Source: Lunularia cruciata
Lineage: Eukaryota; Streptophyta; Marchantiopsida; Lunulariales; Lunulariaceae
Assembly: GCA_948567375.1 (NCBI GenBank)
Contig: OX419756.1
Location: 26,054,333-26,118,332, forward strand
Direction: 5' to 3'
Length of the DNA stretch: 64,000 bases
Below, in pieces: positions 1-12,366 of the stretch. The position numbers and the translations under genes are program-made. The first letter of the stretch is position 1, and each line of letters begins with the position of its first letter. Under the pieces are notes generated by a model. That model was not told the DNA's origin and made no database searches. It saw nothing but the letters and a program-made list of their open reading frames with translations.

Positions 1-1381
1 AACACTCGCATATTCAGGGGGTCTCAGTTTGGCCCAACGGGTCTAAAATTCAATTTTGATTCAAAAGCCCTCAGCATATTGAGACATGCTCGAAAGTTAT
101 TGAGATATTCCCACCCAATTTCATTCGTTTCTATATCCATTTCCTATCTTCTGCACTCTGCACTCTGCACTGCACTAAGGACTAAGGGTTGAGGAGGATT
201 CAAATGTACTCTCGTTTGAGATTAGCCTGCCTGAGGAAGATTAATGGAAAAACAGACTAATTAATTAGCAGGCAGAATGATTATGATTTCCGGGATCACC
301 TGTCAGCCGGTTAAAACTCTATGCGTCACGGTATAGAGGTCCCACCAAATATTTACGGCTAAGGGTGAAGACCCGAACAATTTCTGAGTACCCCACCCCC
401 TCCTTCACGTAAAATTTTCTATGGGACTTTTAAGGGAAGTCAAAAAGGCGTTATTGAAAGGCCCTTGTACGATAAGCAAATTGAAGGACTCGTGAACCGA
501 GATCTTAACACCAACTTAATAACACTAGCAATACCCTAAGCAAGAATGAGCATGTAGTTACCAGCGTAGTTGTATTGAAGCTATACGAATCCGTTGACGG
601 CCACGCGGATCTATCGGTGAGAACATCCGTAACTCCGGTTTCCTCTAAAAGGAAGTGATGACTGAATGGTTCGTATCACCAGTCGGGCTTACCACACTGG
701 TAAGCGAATCCGGTCCTCGAATTGTCCACCGTGTCATCCTATGGTGCTCGTTTGAACTATCCACGTTGTGTCCGCGGAGCATTGACGGGACTATTGTAAA
801 CAACCACGTAGAAAACATTCCTCCAAACTCAGCTACTCGTAGTGTATTACCAATGTGACCCGCAAATGGAGGATGGACCGCGACCATCGGTTGCCGAATC
901 TCTGGGGGACGTTTTGGACTGTGGTCACAGTGTGGTGCGCCAGGAGAGGAGTGGTGGGGACTCCGGAAAACGAAGTGCGGAGAGGAGAGGAGAGCAAGAG
1001 CTGAAGATGAAGAGGAGAGGATTTTACGTGCGATAACGAGCGACCAAACGATTTAAGAGAGCGAGCGAACGAGGAAGTGCAGAGATTCGAGGCCAGATTA
1101 GAGGAGAGATTGGGACACCAAACTCCCCTGCCGAACTTGGACACGAATTTGAGGCCATGTGAGCATACGCAGAGGACCTGCTCTGGGTGAATTTGCTTGC
1201 CTCGTTCTCTTTGCGGACCTTTTATTTTTTGATGGTTATGGCAAAGGGCGGGGGTGGATTACTGGAGTGGATAGTGATAGCGGCCAAGATGAAGCAAGTG
1301 AGGACCAGCGCAGGGGAGATTGAGGGAAATGGGACCACGGGGACCGCTGAACCCGAGTGGGGGACGCTAATTTACGCGTTG
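1..1381. other. Upstream and 5' leader region of the ELO gene
   Basis: I see no convincing coding region here. Positions 150-175 carry a short reiterated CTGCACT motif. From about 940 to 1110 the plus strand is rich in GAGAGG/GAGCGA purine runs, as is common in plant 5' leaders, so this is probably the promoter-proximal and 5'-UTR part of the downstream elongase gene. Small open frames on both strands have no recognisable domain. The exact transcription start cannot be placed by eye. Confidence 0.5.
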
Positions 1382-3679
1382 ATGAATGGAACTACTGCAA
1401 AGACCGGGGTGGCGGCGGAAGTGGGAATGTTTCCGCTGGCTGAGAGACTTGGAGAGGTGGTGTTTAGAGTTATGGAGAATGTTGTGGGTGTGGAGATTAG
1501 AAAACCGAACCCAATCACGAAAAACTTGCCTATGGTGCAGGGCCCCGTGCCCGTGCTGGCCAGCATTGCGTTGTATCTTCTCGTAGTCTGGTTGTGGTCG
1601 TCTCACATCAGAGCTTCGGGTCAGAAGCCCAGGAAGGAGGACCCGCTTGCGCTAAGATGGCTCGTTATTGTTCACAATCTTTTCCTCTGCTGCTTGAGCT
1701 TGTTCATGTGCATGGGCCTCATCGCCGCAGCTCGCCATTACGGGTGAGTGGCAAGGATTGGGACTTGATTAAATTCCGTAATCATTTCACTATTGCACAC
1801 CATGCAGAGATTGTACTGTTCCTCTAATGGCCTCAGAATTTTCTTTCTGGTCGTACACAAGTTCGTCATCCACAAATTCAAGAGGAGAGCTATCACACCT
1901 TATCTTCTCGGTCCCCATCGTTTCCTCATGCTCCGAAATCAAGTGTCCATTTCGTCTTCTGTCACGCAACCAGAGTCAGAATTCAGAATTCAATGTGTGA
2001 AGTCCTGTATGAAATTTTACCGAGTCCATTTAATTTGCTAGTGGGTCGAATTTTTCCAAAGAGCTTCGGGGTTCCGTGAATCTGTTCTTCACCTCGTGAC
2101 TGTCCGGTGTCCCGCACACTGCGTTTACAAGCTGCTGAATTACATCGAGTAGAAATTTCCCTCATTTCTCTCATTTCTGACGGTCTCTTTCCGTTCCGTC
2201 TGTCCTGCAGATACACGCTTTGGGGAAACAACTACAGAGAAGAAGAACCCGCTGTGAGTTCGGGGTTTATGCCCGAAGAATAATTTTTCTCTGGTTTCTG
2301 TTTGGTTGATTCATCAGAGGATTTGGTGTGAGAATACCAAATTGTGAATACGGATCAGCTTGCACTCACATTTTGATTGAATGTCTATTTTGATAATACA
2401 CCTGATTAATATTTTCGGTTCAAAGTCCTTACTGAATGTTCGTACTTCTTTGCAGATGAATCTGCTTATTTACGTCTTCTACGTGTCAAAGCTGTACGAG
2501 TTTATGGACACGGTATTTTTTATCTTCCCATAGCTTGCATACTGGCAATTTTATATTCCAGTTCTTAATTCAGCTATCAGAGTTGCCCTCATGTACTTAT
2601 AGATCTCACCTATCTATGCAGGCTATCATGCTATTGAGACGAAACTTGAGGCAGGTTACCTACTTACATTTATACCATCACGCGAGCATAACTATGATTT
2701 GGTGGACAATCTGTTATCGATTTCCTGGTGCTGATGGTGAGTGCTCTTTGCTCTCCAGATTCGCGACAGTTTCGTTGTGTTCTCCTGTTGGCAAAGTCAC
2801 CAGATCGGTTCCTTCAACTTGTTGTGGGATTTTCGTTCACTTTTATTGATTATTTCTTTCTTTTGTGTCAGCCTACTTCTCGGCAGCATTCAACTCCGGC
2901 ATCCATGTGGCGATGTACCTGTACTACCTCCTGGCGGCAACCGTAGCTAGAGACGAGAAACGACGACGCAAGTACCTCTTCTGGGGAAAGTAAGTTTCTG
3001 TCTTCATTATTTGTTTTTCCTCCTCTCAAATTTTACACTCAAGTTAAAAATTCGGGAAATGGCACTCTGAGTAGCAGGCCTTTTCTACGTTTGCATTTTC
3101 GTACATAGTAAGCTACGGTTTACATAAGGCCCTACTCTTCCTCCTTTCACTGTCAAGATCGTGGGCAACATGAGAAGATTGTATTTATCAGACCGACGTC
3201 GAATGCAATCTAACGCTTTTGAGCTGCAGGTACTTGACAATGATGCAGATGGTGCAGTTTTTGTCATTCATCGGGCAGGCTATTTACGCAATATGCAGGC
3301 CTGAGCATTACCCAAAGGGCTTTGGTCGGGTAAGTTTCTGACATGCTATTCATTCATTAGATGAAATTAGTTAGATCTTAGAGGTTTATGATGGGATAAT
3401 TTAAATTCACGATGGGTTACTGAGACAAGGATTGCCGCATCTTCAAGGGCCTGCTACTGGACAAATTGAATGAACTGTAGATAGTTATTGTTAACGGATG
3501 GAAGATTTGTGGCGGTAGGTTTTCTCTGGATGGGCTCGAGAGGATTGCCTTCTAAAAAGTTTTTGTGACCTCTGCAGATGCTGTTCGTTTATTCTTGTTC
3601 ACTGCTGGCCTTCTTCGGAAACTTTTTTGTCCAGAAGTATAGCAGACCCTCGCAGAAGAAAACGGTCAAGAATGAGTGA
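1382..3679 (+). CDS. ELO-type polyunsaturated fatty acid elongase (3-ketoacyl-CoA synthase, ELO family)
   Basis: Condensing enzyme of the ER fatty-acid elongase: it adds malonyl-CoA to a long-chain, probably polyunsaturated, acyl-CoA. Seven exons follow GT-AG rules and keep frame: 1382-1743, 2211-2253, 2456-2512, 2622-2736, 2872-2989, 3230-3329, 3578-3679, giving about 298 aa. Family marks seen: KLYEFMDT (residues 147-154), the catalytic box HLYHH (170-174), NSGIHVAMYLYY (200-211) and a TxxQxxQF box (235-242), within several hydrophobic spans. Moss and liverwort PUFA elongases are about 290 aa, which favours the ATG at 1382. The frame is open further upstream with ATGs at 1232, 1238 and 1289 (up to 348 aa), so the start is uncertain. 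Substrate preference (delta-6 versus delta-5) cannot be read from the sequence. No stop or frame damage was found. Confidence 0.9.
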
Positions 3680-4944
3680 TGTTCCATACATGCATTATTT
3701 CCACTCGTAGGTTAGTAAGTTTTCATGAGTGAGGAAGCAAAGAGAACAGGCTTCAATTTACTGAAAGCCTGTGTTGACTAGAGTATCTTCGCAGCTTAGC
3801 TGTCACCCATGTCACGTGTATCATTAAGGTCCAACAATTCCGGTAGTTCACTGTCATACAAGATTATACTCTTCGATAGATAATCTAATGAGTCCCGGAT
3901 CATGTACAATAGAGGAGGTCCTGAGACTTCCGTGTTCACAAAACGGAGATATTAGATAAGCCTTTTATCAAGTACGTGATATGGAGTTACTTGGCGTAAT
4001 TGTAAGAGGTTTTGAGGTGTTCACCTTCACCATGAGTATTCAAGTTTAACCGTTTGTATGTTTGAGTATCTGTCGGATTTTGATGACCAGTTCTGCCTTC
4101 TCCAAATTGTTACCAGTGTCAAGGATTCACTCTCAGAGTCCTTTTGATCTTCTGATCCTGCATGTCTTCATTTCCTAAATATGCAAAGTTGCTCAACTGT
4201 GAGCACTGGAAAGGATCGTCACATGTTGCAGAAAGCGCTAATCGCGGCTTCGAAATGTCATCCATATCCCTCCTCTTATTTGCACTGAATTAAAATTCAC
4301 TATCTTGCATTAACACTCCTGTAGACCCTGGATTGTCTCCTTCACGCTTCTCCCTGCCATGCTCTTCCTTTTTAGGACCCCTCAGCCCAAGCATTACCTG
4401 CATAGAACTGCACTACAAATCCTAATTTGCCTGCAGTGCGTAATCTTCTATGTACGGAATCTGCTGTAGCCTGAGTTTTCAGCAGCCCTGAGAGCAGGTC
4501 TCCTCAGAACCTATGATTACGGTAGCGTTGCAGAGCAGAATAAACACCACCAAGAATGGCGTCACTCCTGAACATGCCTTCTCTTAGCCTTGGAACGCTG
4601 TAGAGTGGTTTTATTCCTGGACGGAGAGTACCGTAGTGTCCTACATCATGCAAATTGATGCAACCAATCTTGACAGTGGGTCCAGACATATTGGAAAAAA
4701 CTCTTAACTACCATCGACCTCTAATAATCAAGGTAACCCCAGCTGAAGTTGCCCAGCAGTGAGCTTCCTATCAGTTCATGTTGTTCTTTGAGCATTTGGC
4801 GCTGAATTTCATGCACAAGTGAGGAAGAAACGTGATTGAAAACTGTCTCGAGCGAGATGGGTGCTCAAGATAATATTACCTGAAGTAAAAGTAACAGTAG
4901 GTTGATTGATTATATTAAATAATCCTGGCATCGAAAGATACCCA
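3680..4944. other. 3' UTR and intergenic spacer after the elongase
   Basis: This contains the 3' end of the elongase transcript and intergenic DNA. I found no conserved coding frame, no transposon ends and no clear canonical AATAAA signal close to the stop codon. The small minus-strand frame at 4504-4689 has no recognisable domain and was not called. Confidence 0.45.
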
Positions 4945-5016
4945 GTGGCTGTAGTTTAGTGGTAAGAATTCCACGTTGTGGCCGTGGAGACCTGGGCTCG
5001 AATCCCAGCAGCCACA
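4945..5016 (+). tRNA. tRNA-His (anticodon GUG)
   Basis: 72-nt intron-less nuclear-type tRNA. The acceptor stem pairs GTGGCTG (4945-4951) with CAGCCAC (5009-5015), followed by discriminator A. The anticodon stem CCACG/CGTGG (4971-4975, 4983-4987) closes the loop TTGTGGC, with anticodon GTG at 4978-4980. The T arm contains the B-box-like GGGCTCGAATCCC, and the D arm supplies the A box. It matches the plant cytosolic tRNA-His pattern. As usual for eukaryotes, the -1 G and 3' CCA are not encoded. Confidence 0.97.
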
Positions 5017-5049
5017 ACCGAAAGGCGAAACAAGCTTGCGGATGTGAGC

Positions 5050-5054
5050 TTTTT
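5050..5054 (+). terminator. Pol III oligo-T terminator of the tRNA-His gene
   Basis: A run of five T residues lies 34 nt past the tRNA 3' end and is the first T tract of at least four on the sense strand. This is the usual Pol III stop signal. Confidence 0.6.
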
Positions 5055-6611
5055 GTCACGATCGACCATTGTAAGAAATTGAAACCTCTTCGTATCTCCA
5101 TAAACGCTTGTGTAAAGCGATACAGGACTGCTGAGCCCAATGGCAGGGATGCTCTCCACAATTCACTTTCAACTTTAAAAGCTTGTGAGAAGTAAACCTG
5201 CCTGTGAACTCGGAACCGGCTGAGTAAGGACTGGTGAGAAGTACCCTTCCTGTAGAACTCAGAACCGCTTGAGTAAGGCAGTACGAGACAACTCAACCCA
5301 ATCGGAGAGTTTCAACCCCCATGGTCCCTACTCTGCTGTAGACACGGATTCAGTAAACTTTATCGAAATTTGACCTGGGAAACTTCTGAGCAGCCGTTCT
5401 ATGGATAGAGTAGCAGCTATCCTATAAAGTTTGACTGCTGTATACACTTGAGGCATTTGAATACACCACCTGCTATGTAGTTTCAGCTATAAGATCGCGG
5501 ATTGATTTCCGAGCCAAAAAGTGGATGAAAATCCGAAGAAGGATGTGAGGTGGAAATATGCAGACATGATCGAATGGACATCGTCTTTCCCTTTCGATCA
5601 ACTGCAGTGAGTCAGGATTTCGTCAGCATCCCGAAAAGACGTTTTATTGTCCCGTCTGTTTGACCAAAAGCCCGAAGGATCTCAACCCAACCGAGCTCAT
5701 CTCATTTGCCTTCCCTACCCCCTCCAGTCCAGAAATATGTGCAGCGCTAGTTGTCCACCTAGCTTATGACGCTCCCCTTCAGGTCCACTAGCGGTTCGGT
5801 TGTTGCATTTAGAGGCTACAGGTCGTCATGCAATAACAGAACTTTGTCCAAGTCAAAAGCTAAATCCTTGCACGAAAGAGCCATGAGGAAAGAACCGCGA
5901 TCGTCATCTTCTGGCTTGTAATTCGATTATAGTCACTCACATTTGCACCAACACGCATGTCCTACTAAAAGACGGTCCTCCATAGTGGCTTTCATACGAT
6001 GCTCAAATTTGAAACTATTTAATGCTTCAAGATGAACAAACTTGTGTAGAAGCTGTTGGTGGGTATAACGTCTTTTTCCTTTTCTTTTCATCGATAAAGT
6101 CGTTCTATCCTAAAGACCTATGAAGTAAAGACTCGTTTTTACCAATTATCTAACGTGTGTTTTCTTAGATTACCATGGCCCGAAGTAGAGACCAATTCTA
6201 ACTCCCACATACTTCAGGCATAAAATCAAACCATATCTGATGAGCGTCCAATTCACTAACCTCTATGTGAAGTCCTAGGTTTAGCATAATCCAAACTCAA
6301 GATATCTGAAGTTTCCTCGTGTCCAATACGAGCCTGTCATCAAGTCTTCCTTGTGTATTTTATTGATTTTTATATGACATCAAAATATGATGGTAATTGT
6401 AAAAATCCTTATTCTATGGCAGGGAATTTGAGCGGGCTATACTCATAGGTGCCTCGTAAGTACTCACCTTGGCGTCGAATTCAGCGACATCTACAAAGTC
6501 TTCAAAACTAGAAAGGATACTCGTTGATATGAGTACAACGTACAGTAATATAAATCGATGACGACATCAATAAGGCAAGAGGAACGAGAAAACTCGTCGA
6601 GGAGTTTGAGG
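5055..6611. other. Intergenic spacer, nothing recognised
   Basis: Moderately AT-rich DNA with no open frame carrying a recognisable domain and no terminal repeats. It ends at the GTTTA (6612-6616) that abuts the Copia-A insertion. Confidence 0.4.
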
Positions 6612-6616
6612 TTTAT

Positions 6617-7007
<391 letters not shown>

Positions 7008-7009
7008 AT

Positions 7010-7021
7010 TGGTATCAGAGC
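7010..7021 (+). promoter_or_regulatory. Primer binding site of Copia-A (initiator tRNA-Met type)
   Basis: TGGTATCAGAGC follows the 5' LTR after two bases. It is the standard plant PBS complementary to the 3' end of initiator tRNA-Met and primes minus-strand cDNA. Confidence 0.93.
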
Positions 7022-7031
7022 ATAGTTGGTC

Positions 7032-7826
7032 ATGAAGAGGGACTTAAGATCTGAGGGTGTTGTGAAGAGGGTCAAGAAGCAAGTCAACAGCAAAGCAATG
7101 GCAGGGGTGATATCTATATCAAATGCTAAATTTGCAGTGGAGAAGTTTGATGGGAAAAAAAATTTTGGACTTTGGCAACTGAAGATGAAGGACCTTCTTG
7201 TCCAGCAAGGACTACATAGAGCACTGAAGAAAAAACAGGAGGACAAAAGTAATGAAGATGAAGAAGATGAAGATGCAGATCTCAAAGCTATCAGCACTAT
7301 TTGGTTGAACCTTGCTGATGAAGTGCTATACAATGTTATGAATGAGGAATCTGCACCAAAACTATGGGCCAAACTGGAGAATCTTTATATGACCAAGTCA
7401 TTGACAAATAGACTGTATCTTACACAAAAGTTGTATATGTTGCGGATGAAGGAAGTCCAAAGTATTATGGAGCACCCCAATGATTTCAACAAAATCATTT
7501 GTGAGTTGATGAGCATAGAGGTCAAGTTAGAAGAGGAGGATAAGGCATTGTTGTTATTGACTTCGCTTTCTCCTTCATATGAGCATCTGGTCACAACTCT
7601 TCTATATGGGAAGGATGATATAAACTGTGAGGAGGTTACTTCAGCATTATTGTCCAATGAGATGCGAAAAAGACACAACCAAGAAAAGACAAATCTAGAG
7701 GCTCTATTTATCAGAGGAAGGACAAGAGATAGAGATCAGATCAGGAGTAAATCAAGATCCAAGTCTAGAACTAGAGGTTACAAAGGCAAATGCTGGATTT
7801 ATGGGAAGGTTGGACAAGGATTGTAA
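7032..7826 (+). pseudogene. Copia-A gag (UBN2-type capsid/nucleocapsid), 3' part broken
   Basis: About 264 codons from the ATG at 7032. The N-terminal half has the copia capsid pattern: an F-x-G-x-N-F-x-L-W start, then leucine-rich helices and a SLSPSYEHLVTTLL stretch typical of the UBN2 family. The C-terminal part is basic (RSKSRSKSRTRG). The CCHC knuckle is reduced to CWIYGK followed by a lost frame, so zinc binding is not expected. Gag would form virus-like particles in the cytoplasm. It lies directly after the PBS. Confidence 0.85.
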
Positions 7827-7960
7827 CAACAAGAGGCTTGAGTCCAATAAGGATAAAGGTCAACTTTCAGATCAAGCAAGTATTGCTGAGTCATCTGGTA
7901 TTGTGGATGATGTTCTATGTGCTACCCCAAGACAAAGATAAATTTGAGGAGTCATAGATA

Positions 7961-8401
7961 TTGGACTCAGGTTGCTCTTACCATATGTGTACAAATAAGG
8001 AGTGGTTTCATGAGTACAAACCATTCAATGGAGGATTTGTAATAATGGGGAACAATATGGCTTGCAAAGCTATTGGCATTGGTACAATACGCGTTAAAAT
8101 GTTTGATGGTATTGTGAGAACTCTTGCTGATGTGAGGTATGTTCCTGAGTTAAGGAAGAATTTGATATCACTAGGCACTTTGGACTCAAATGGTTGGAGG
8201 TGGGGAGAAGAAAATGGAACACTCGAGGTATCAAAAGGAGCATTGGTTGTAATGAAGAGCAAGAAGATAGGAAATATTTATGAGCTTGTTGGAGAGACCA
8301 TTACTGGAGGAGTGGCAAGTACCATTTCACAAAGTGAAGATCCCAAAGATCTTACTCACTTATGGCACCTAAGTTTGGGTCATATGAGTGAAAAGGTCTA
8401 A
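7961..8401 (+). pseudogene. Copia-A protease and GAG-pre-integrase segment
   Basis: The frame contains the copia aspartic-protease motif LDSGCSYHM near its start, then the fold residues up to the conserved LISLG-type stretch. It ends in the pre-integrase zinc motif start HLWHLSLGHMS. It is cut off by a stop just after 8398. In an intact element this is one continuous pol polyprotein. Here it is separated from gag by stops at about 7827-7960. Confidence 0.85.
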
Positions 8402-8539
8402 GTGAATTGTCCAAGCAACAACTTCTGAAAGGCCTTAAAAGTTGTAAGTTAAAATTCTTTGAGCATTTTGTAATAGGAAAGTAATGAAGTGTAAGCTTTT
8501 TCCACAAGAGTTCATTGCAAAAAGGGAATTTTAGACTAT

Positions 8540-9429
8540 GTGCATGCTTCAAAATCTGGAGCATTATATTTTGTGTCTTTGGTTGATGATTACTCTAGGA
8601 GAGTATGGATCTACACCATGAAGCAAAAATCAGAGGTCTCCCCTATCTTTAAACAATGGAAGGTGATGATGGAGAAAAAAACTAGAAGGAAAGTGAAGTG
8701 TTTGAGATCTGATAATGGTGGAGAATACAAATCTAGAGAGTTTGATAGATATTGTAAGAGTGAAGGGATAATTAATCACTTTACTTTTCTGAGTACCCCT
8801 CAAAAAAATGGTGTGGCGGAGCGGATAAATCATACACTCTTGGAGAAAGCAAGAAGTATGTTAAGCAATGTCGGATTGGAGAAGAGTTTTTGGGCAGAAG
8901 CTGCAAATACAGCTTGCATTTGATAAATATTTCTCCCTCTACTGCTATTGAGTGTAAGACACCTATGGAAAAATGGACAGGTTGGCATGTTGATTACTCT
9001 TCACTTAGAGTCTTTGGATGCATTGCTTATGTTCATATTCAACAAGAACAACGGACAAAGGTAGATCCCAAATCTAGAAAATGTATATTCTTGGGATATG
9101 AGAAGGATACAAAGGGATATAGATTTTGGGATCTAGAAAGTTGTTTTCTTGTTGTGAGAAGGAATGTATTTTTTGATGAGAAGAGTACAATGGAGATTAT
9201 TACTATAGCGGAAGAAAAGAAAAAACAAATTCAATCAGATTTTGTTAAGATAGATATTGATCTTGGAAATGAAGAGATATCACCTCTTGTAGATCTACCA
9301 AGTGAACCATTAGAAGAGCAAAGTCCAGAAGTGATTCATGAACGTAGGTATCCAAATAGGGATAGGAGGCCTCCAAAGAGATTTGATGATTCATTTATAG
9401 CTTATGCTCTTCTTAACAGAGAATGGTGA
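8540..9429 (+). pseudogene. Copia-A integrase core, frameshifted
   Basis: Two overlapping frames (8540-8923 and 8890-9429) carry the DDE integrase: VSLVDDYSR, RSDNGGEY and NGVAERINHTLLEKARSM supply the D, D and E positions. They are followed by the copia C-terminal region with FGCIAYVH and KCIFLGYEKDTKGYRFWD. The frame change near 8900 and the missing zinc-binding part (8402-8539) show decay. The product would have joined cDNA to host DNA in the nucleus. Confidence 0.87.
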
Positions 9430-11045
9430 GCCTTCTTCATATGAAGAGCAAATGCAAGATAAGAGTGTCAAAAGTGGCATTGTGCAATGGAAGAGGAGAT
9501 GAAGTCTTTGGAGTCTCATTGAAGCCAAAAACCAAACTTGGAGACTTGAAAATTTGCCTATGGGAAAGAAGGAAATTGGTTGCAGATGGATATTCCGGAA
9601 GAAGGAAGAACTTCCCAAATCAAGTGGAGATTGATACAAAGCAAGGCTTGTAACAAAGGGTTATAGCCAAAAAGAAGGTATTGACTTCAATGAGATTTGT
9701 TCACCAATGGTAAAAATCTCTTCAATTTGTGCACTATTGGCAATAGTTGCATTGTATAACTTGGAGCTGGAGCAACTAGATGTTACAACTACATGGAGAA
9801 TTGGAGGAGGAGATTTACATGCATCAACATGAAGGTTTTGTGGTACCAAGGAATCAGAACCTGGTTTGTGGGTTAGAAAAGTCTTTATATGGACTAAAGC
9901 AAAGTCCAAGACTTTGGTACATGAAATTTGATGCTTTCATGTTGAAGCATGGATATAATAGAAGTGAATCAGATTTTTGTGTGTACTCCATGAAGCTACA
10001 TGGACCTAGAGTATTTGATTTAATCATCTTGGTACTATATGTGGATGATATGCTGATTGCTGCAAAGGATATGGTTGAGGTGGAGAAATTGAAAGCACAA
10101 TTTGGTAAAGAGTTTGATATGAAGGACTTTGGTTCTTCAAAGAGGGTGCTTGGGATTGAAATCCATTAGGACAAGAGCAAGGGAAAGTTATGGATATCTC
10201 AAAGGAGATATTTGGAAAAATTACTTGCTTGGTTTGGCATGGAGAATGCAAAACCAGTGAGCACTCCAATGGCAAGTCTTTTCAAGATATCGTTAGAGCA
10301 ATGTCCATCAAATGAAGAGGAGAGAAAAGTAACGTCAAATATTCCTTATGCTAGTGCTTTTGGGAGTTTAATGTATGGTATGGTCAGCACTAGACCAGAT
10401 ATCCCATATGTTATGAGTATGGTGCATAGATACATGGAAAATCTAAGGAAACAACACTGGGAAGTTGTGAAGTGGATACTTTGTTACTTGAAAGGGACTA
10501 TAAATATTGGCATTACCTTTGATGTGGAGAAGGACCACAAAGGAGGAATTATAGGGTATGTAGATTCTGACTTTGCCGGAGACTTGGATAAGAGAAGGTC
10601 TACAATAGGGTTTGTTTTTACACTTGTTGGTGGTGCAGTAAGTTGGAAGTCTACTCTCCAATCTATAGTTGCTCTTTCTACTATAGAGGCAGAATATATG
10701 GCAACAACTAAGGCTGCCAAAGAGGCAATATGGCTACAAAGATTAGCCAAGGATGTAGGACTCCCTAACATGAAGTCCACACTTTTTTGTGATAGCTAAA
10801 GCGCTATTCACTTGGCCAAAAATCAAGTATATCATTCAAGGACAAAGCATATTGATGTAAGACATCATTTTATCAAGGAAGCTATGATAAATGGTGAGAT
10901 CAATTTGCAAAAGATTGGCATAGAGGTATATGCATCTGATATGTTGACTAAACCTGTTCCCATTGAGAAGTTCAAGTTATGCATGATTGAGAAGTTCAAG
11001 TTATGCATGAACTTGCTCAACGTTAAAATGTGCTCTTTGGGATGA
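9423..11045 (+). pseudogene. Copia-A reverse transcriptase and RNase H
   Basis: Copia RT marks are present: LEKSLYGLKQSPRLW at about 9870-9920, the catalytic YVDDMLIA near 10038, and LGIEIH at the end of a frame stopped at 10169. RNase H follows (10212-10799): GYVDSDFAGDLDKRRST and STIEAEYMATTKAAKEAIWL. A stop then interrupts the CDSQSA-like box just before 10800, and the tail continues to 11045 (RTKHIDVRHHFI). Several stops make it inactive. An 18-bp tandem duplication (gagaagttcaagttatgca type) lies near 10965-11005. Confidence 0.9.
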
Positions 11046-11058
11046 TATGGTGGATACA

Positions 11059-11074
11059 AGCAAAAGGTGGAGGT
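11059..11074 (+). promoter_or_regulatory. Polypurine tract of Copia-A
   Basis: AGCAAAAGGTGGAGGT lies immediately upstream of the 3' LTR. This is the usual plus-strand primer position and composition in plant Copia elements. Confidence 0.8.
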
Positions 11075-11368
11075 TGTTATGTTTGGCTTGTCAAGAGCAA
11101 ATTCAAATGTAACTGATGTCCATTGCTTGTCACTTGTCTAGAAGTTCAAGTGGATGATAGTGATGGACAGTGATGGACCTTTTATAATGTATATATATGT
11201 GCAATGAGAAATGAAGCTTAGAAGGTTGGTGTGAGCCTGTTTTAGTCGTGGAGGTAGCTTCCGCAACAAGGAGTGAACCACGTTATTTACTATTAGTCCT
11301 CTGATTTCTGTTTAATGTGGTTGTCATGTGCTACTGTGAGAGATCCTAGGGACTCAATTTTTCTAACA
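11075..11368 (+). repeat. Copia-A 3' LTR
   Basis: 294 bp, TGTTATG...CTAACA with perfect 5-bp TGTTA/TAACA ends, closely matching the 5' LTR outside the TA tract. It is followed by ATTTA, the partner of the 5' flank GTTTA. Confidence 0.92.
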
Positions 11369-11373
11369 ATTTA

Positions 11374-11912
11374 TATCTCTTCTATTTATATTTCTCACGT
11401 GCAAGAAGAGGCAAAATACCATTGAAATTGTAGTATAGATCAAGTCAAGAGGAATTATGCTCCCTTTAGCGCTTTTGTGAATAAAATAATTTTTATTATT
11501 AAAATTCAGGAATTATATGTCTGCTTTCATTTATAAATTCTGGTGTTATTAAGGTAAAATTATTTCCAAGATTGGTTCTTGTGTCTGATGTCACCATTAT
11601 TTCCTAGTCAATTTAGCCACTTCATTAAGAGGAAACTAGTTGATAACTATGTAGGTGGTTTGCCACGCGGCTTAAATAATTCTTTAAATAATGAATGAAT
11701 ATGTCCCATAAGTACTCCTAGGTTTTAAGGGTAAAATGTATGTTCCTATGACTTGACTATAACTAAATTGAACTAAACTTGACTGTACCTAGAGTTTAGC
11801 ATAAGTAACAGGAATGATATCTGCATAAAAAACAAAACTATATTGCACATTTAGAACTTCATATCTTTCACTTAAGATGTTTTTTAACAAAATCAGATGA
11901 GAGACAAAGAGG
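11374..11912. other. AT-rich spacer between Copia-A and Gypsy copy 1
   Basis: About 540 bp of AT-rich DNA without a coding frame or terminal repeats that I can recognise. It is presumably older intergenic DNA in which both elements landed. Confidence 0.4.
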
Positions 11913-11916
11913 AGTT

Positions 11917-12366
11917 TGTCATGCCATTTGTAGTGTTGCATCTAGATTGCTCGGACACTGGAGTTGCAGTGATAGTAGTTAGAGTTATTTCAGCACTTTC
12001 TTAGAGATTACTTTCAGACGGTCAGATTTGGTGTTCAAGGTACTGACTTCATGGTGGGGCCCACCGTCACTTTGCACCGTTCGCACCGTCAAGTGTGCCA
12101 TCAATGGGACTGTCAGGGTTTTAGACCTAGCTCGAGTCCAGGGAGTATACTTTTGAAGTGCAGCTCCAGAGAGCTCACTTCTCTGATGTTGAGCCTTAGA
12201 GTTCTTGGCTATGGTGGACAGAGGTCGGCGAGCATCACCTGGATTGTCTATGTTGGAGTGGGTGTGGCTTGACTGTAATCAGTGCCTAGTTGTTGGCAAT
12301 TTATAGAGTGGCAGATCAAGTACTGATTTGAGTTGGTTTGAGTTGAGAGTGGTAAACAATCTGATT
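11917..12366 (+). repeat. Terminal repeat segment A1 of Gypsy copy 1 (5' end)
   Basis: TGTCATGCCATTTG...CAATCTGATT, about 450 bp. It recurs at 21133-21576 (interrupted just before its last ATT) and in inverted orientation in copy 2 (32187-32626 and 41554-42002). At this end it runs directly into the leader (ACATCAGAG...) with no copy of segment B. I could not recognise a tRNA-complementary PBS after it. Confidence 0.9.

Noticed and set aside
833..1144. Minus-strand 103-codon frame upstream of the elongase
   Set aside because: No domain, and it lies in the purine-rich leader of the plus-strand gene.
1187..1231. GTG at 1187 as the elongase start
   Set aside because: Non-ATG start with no support; family length favours a downstream ATG.
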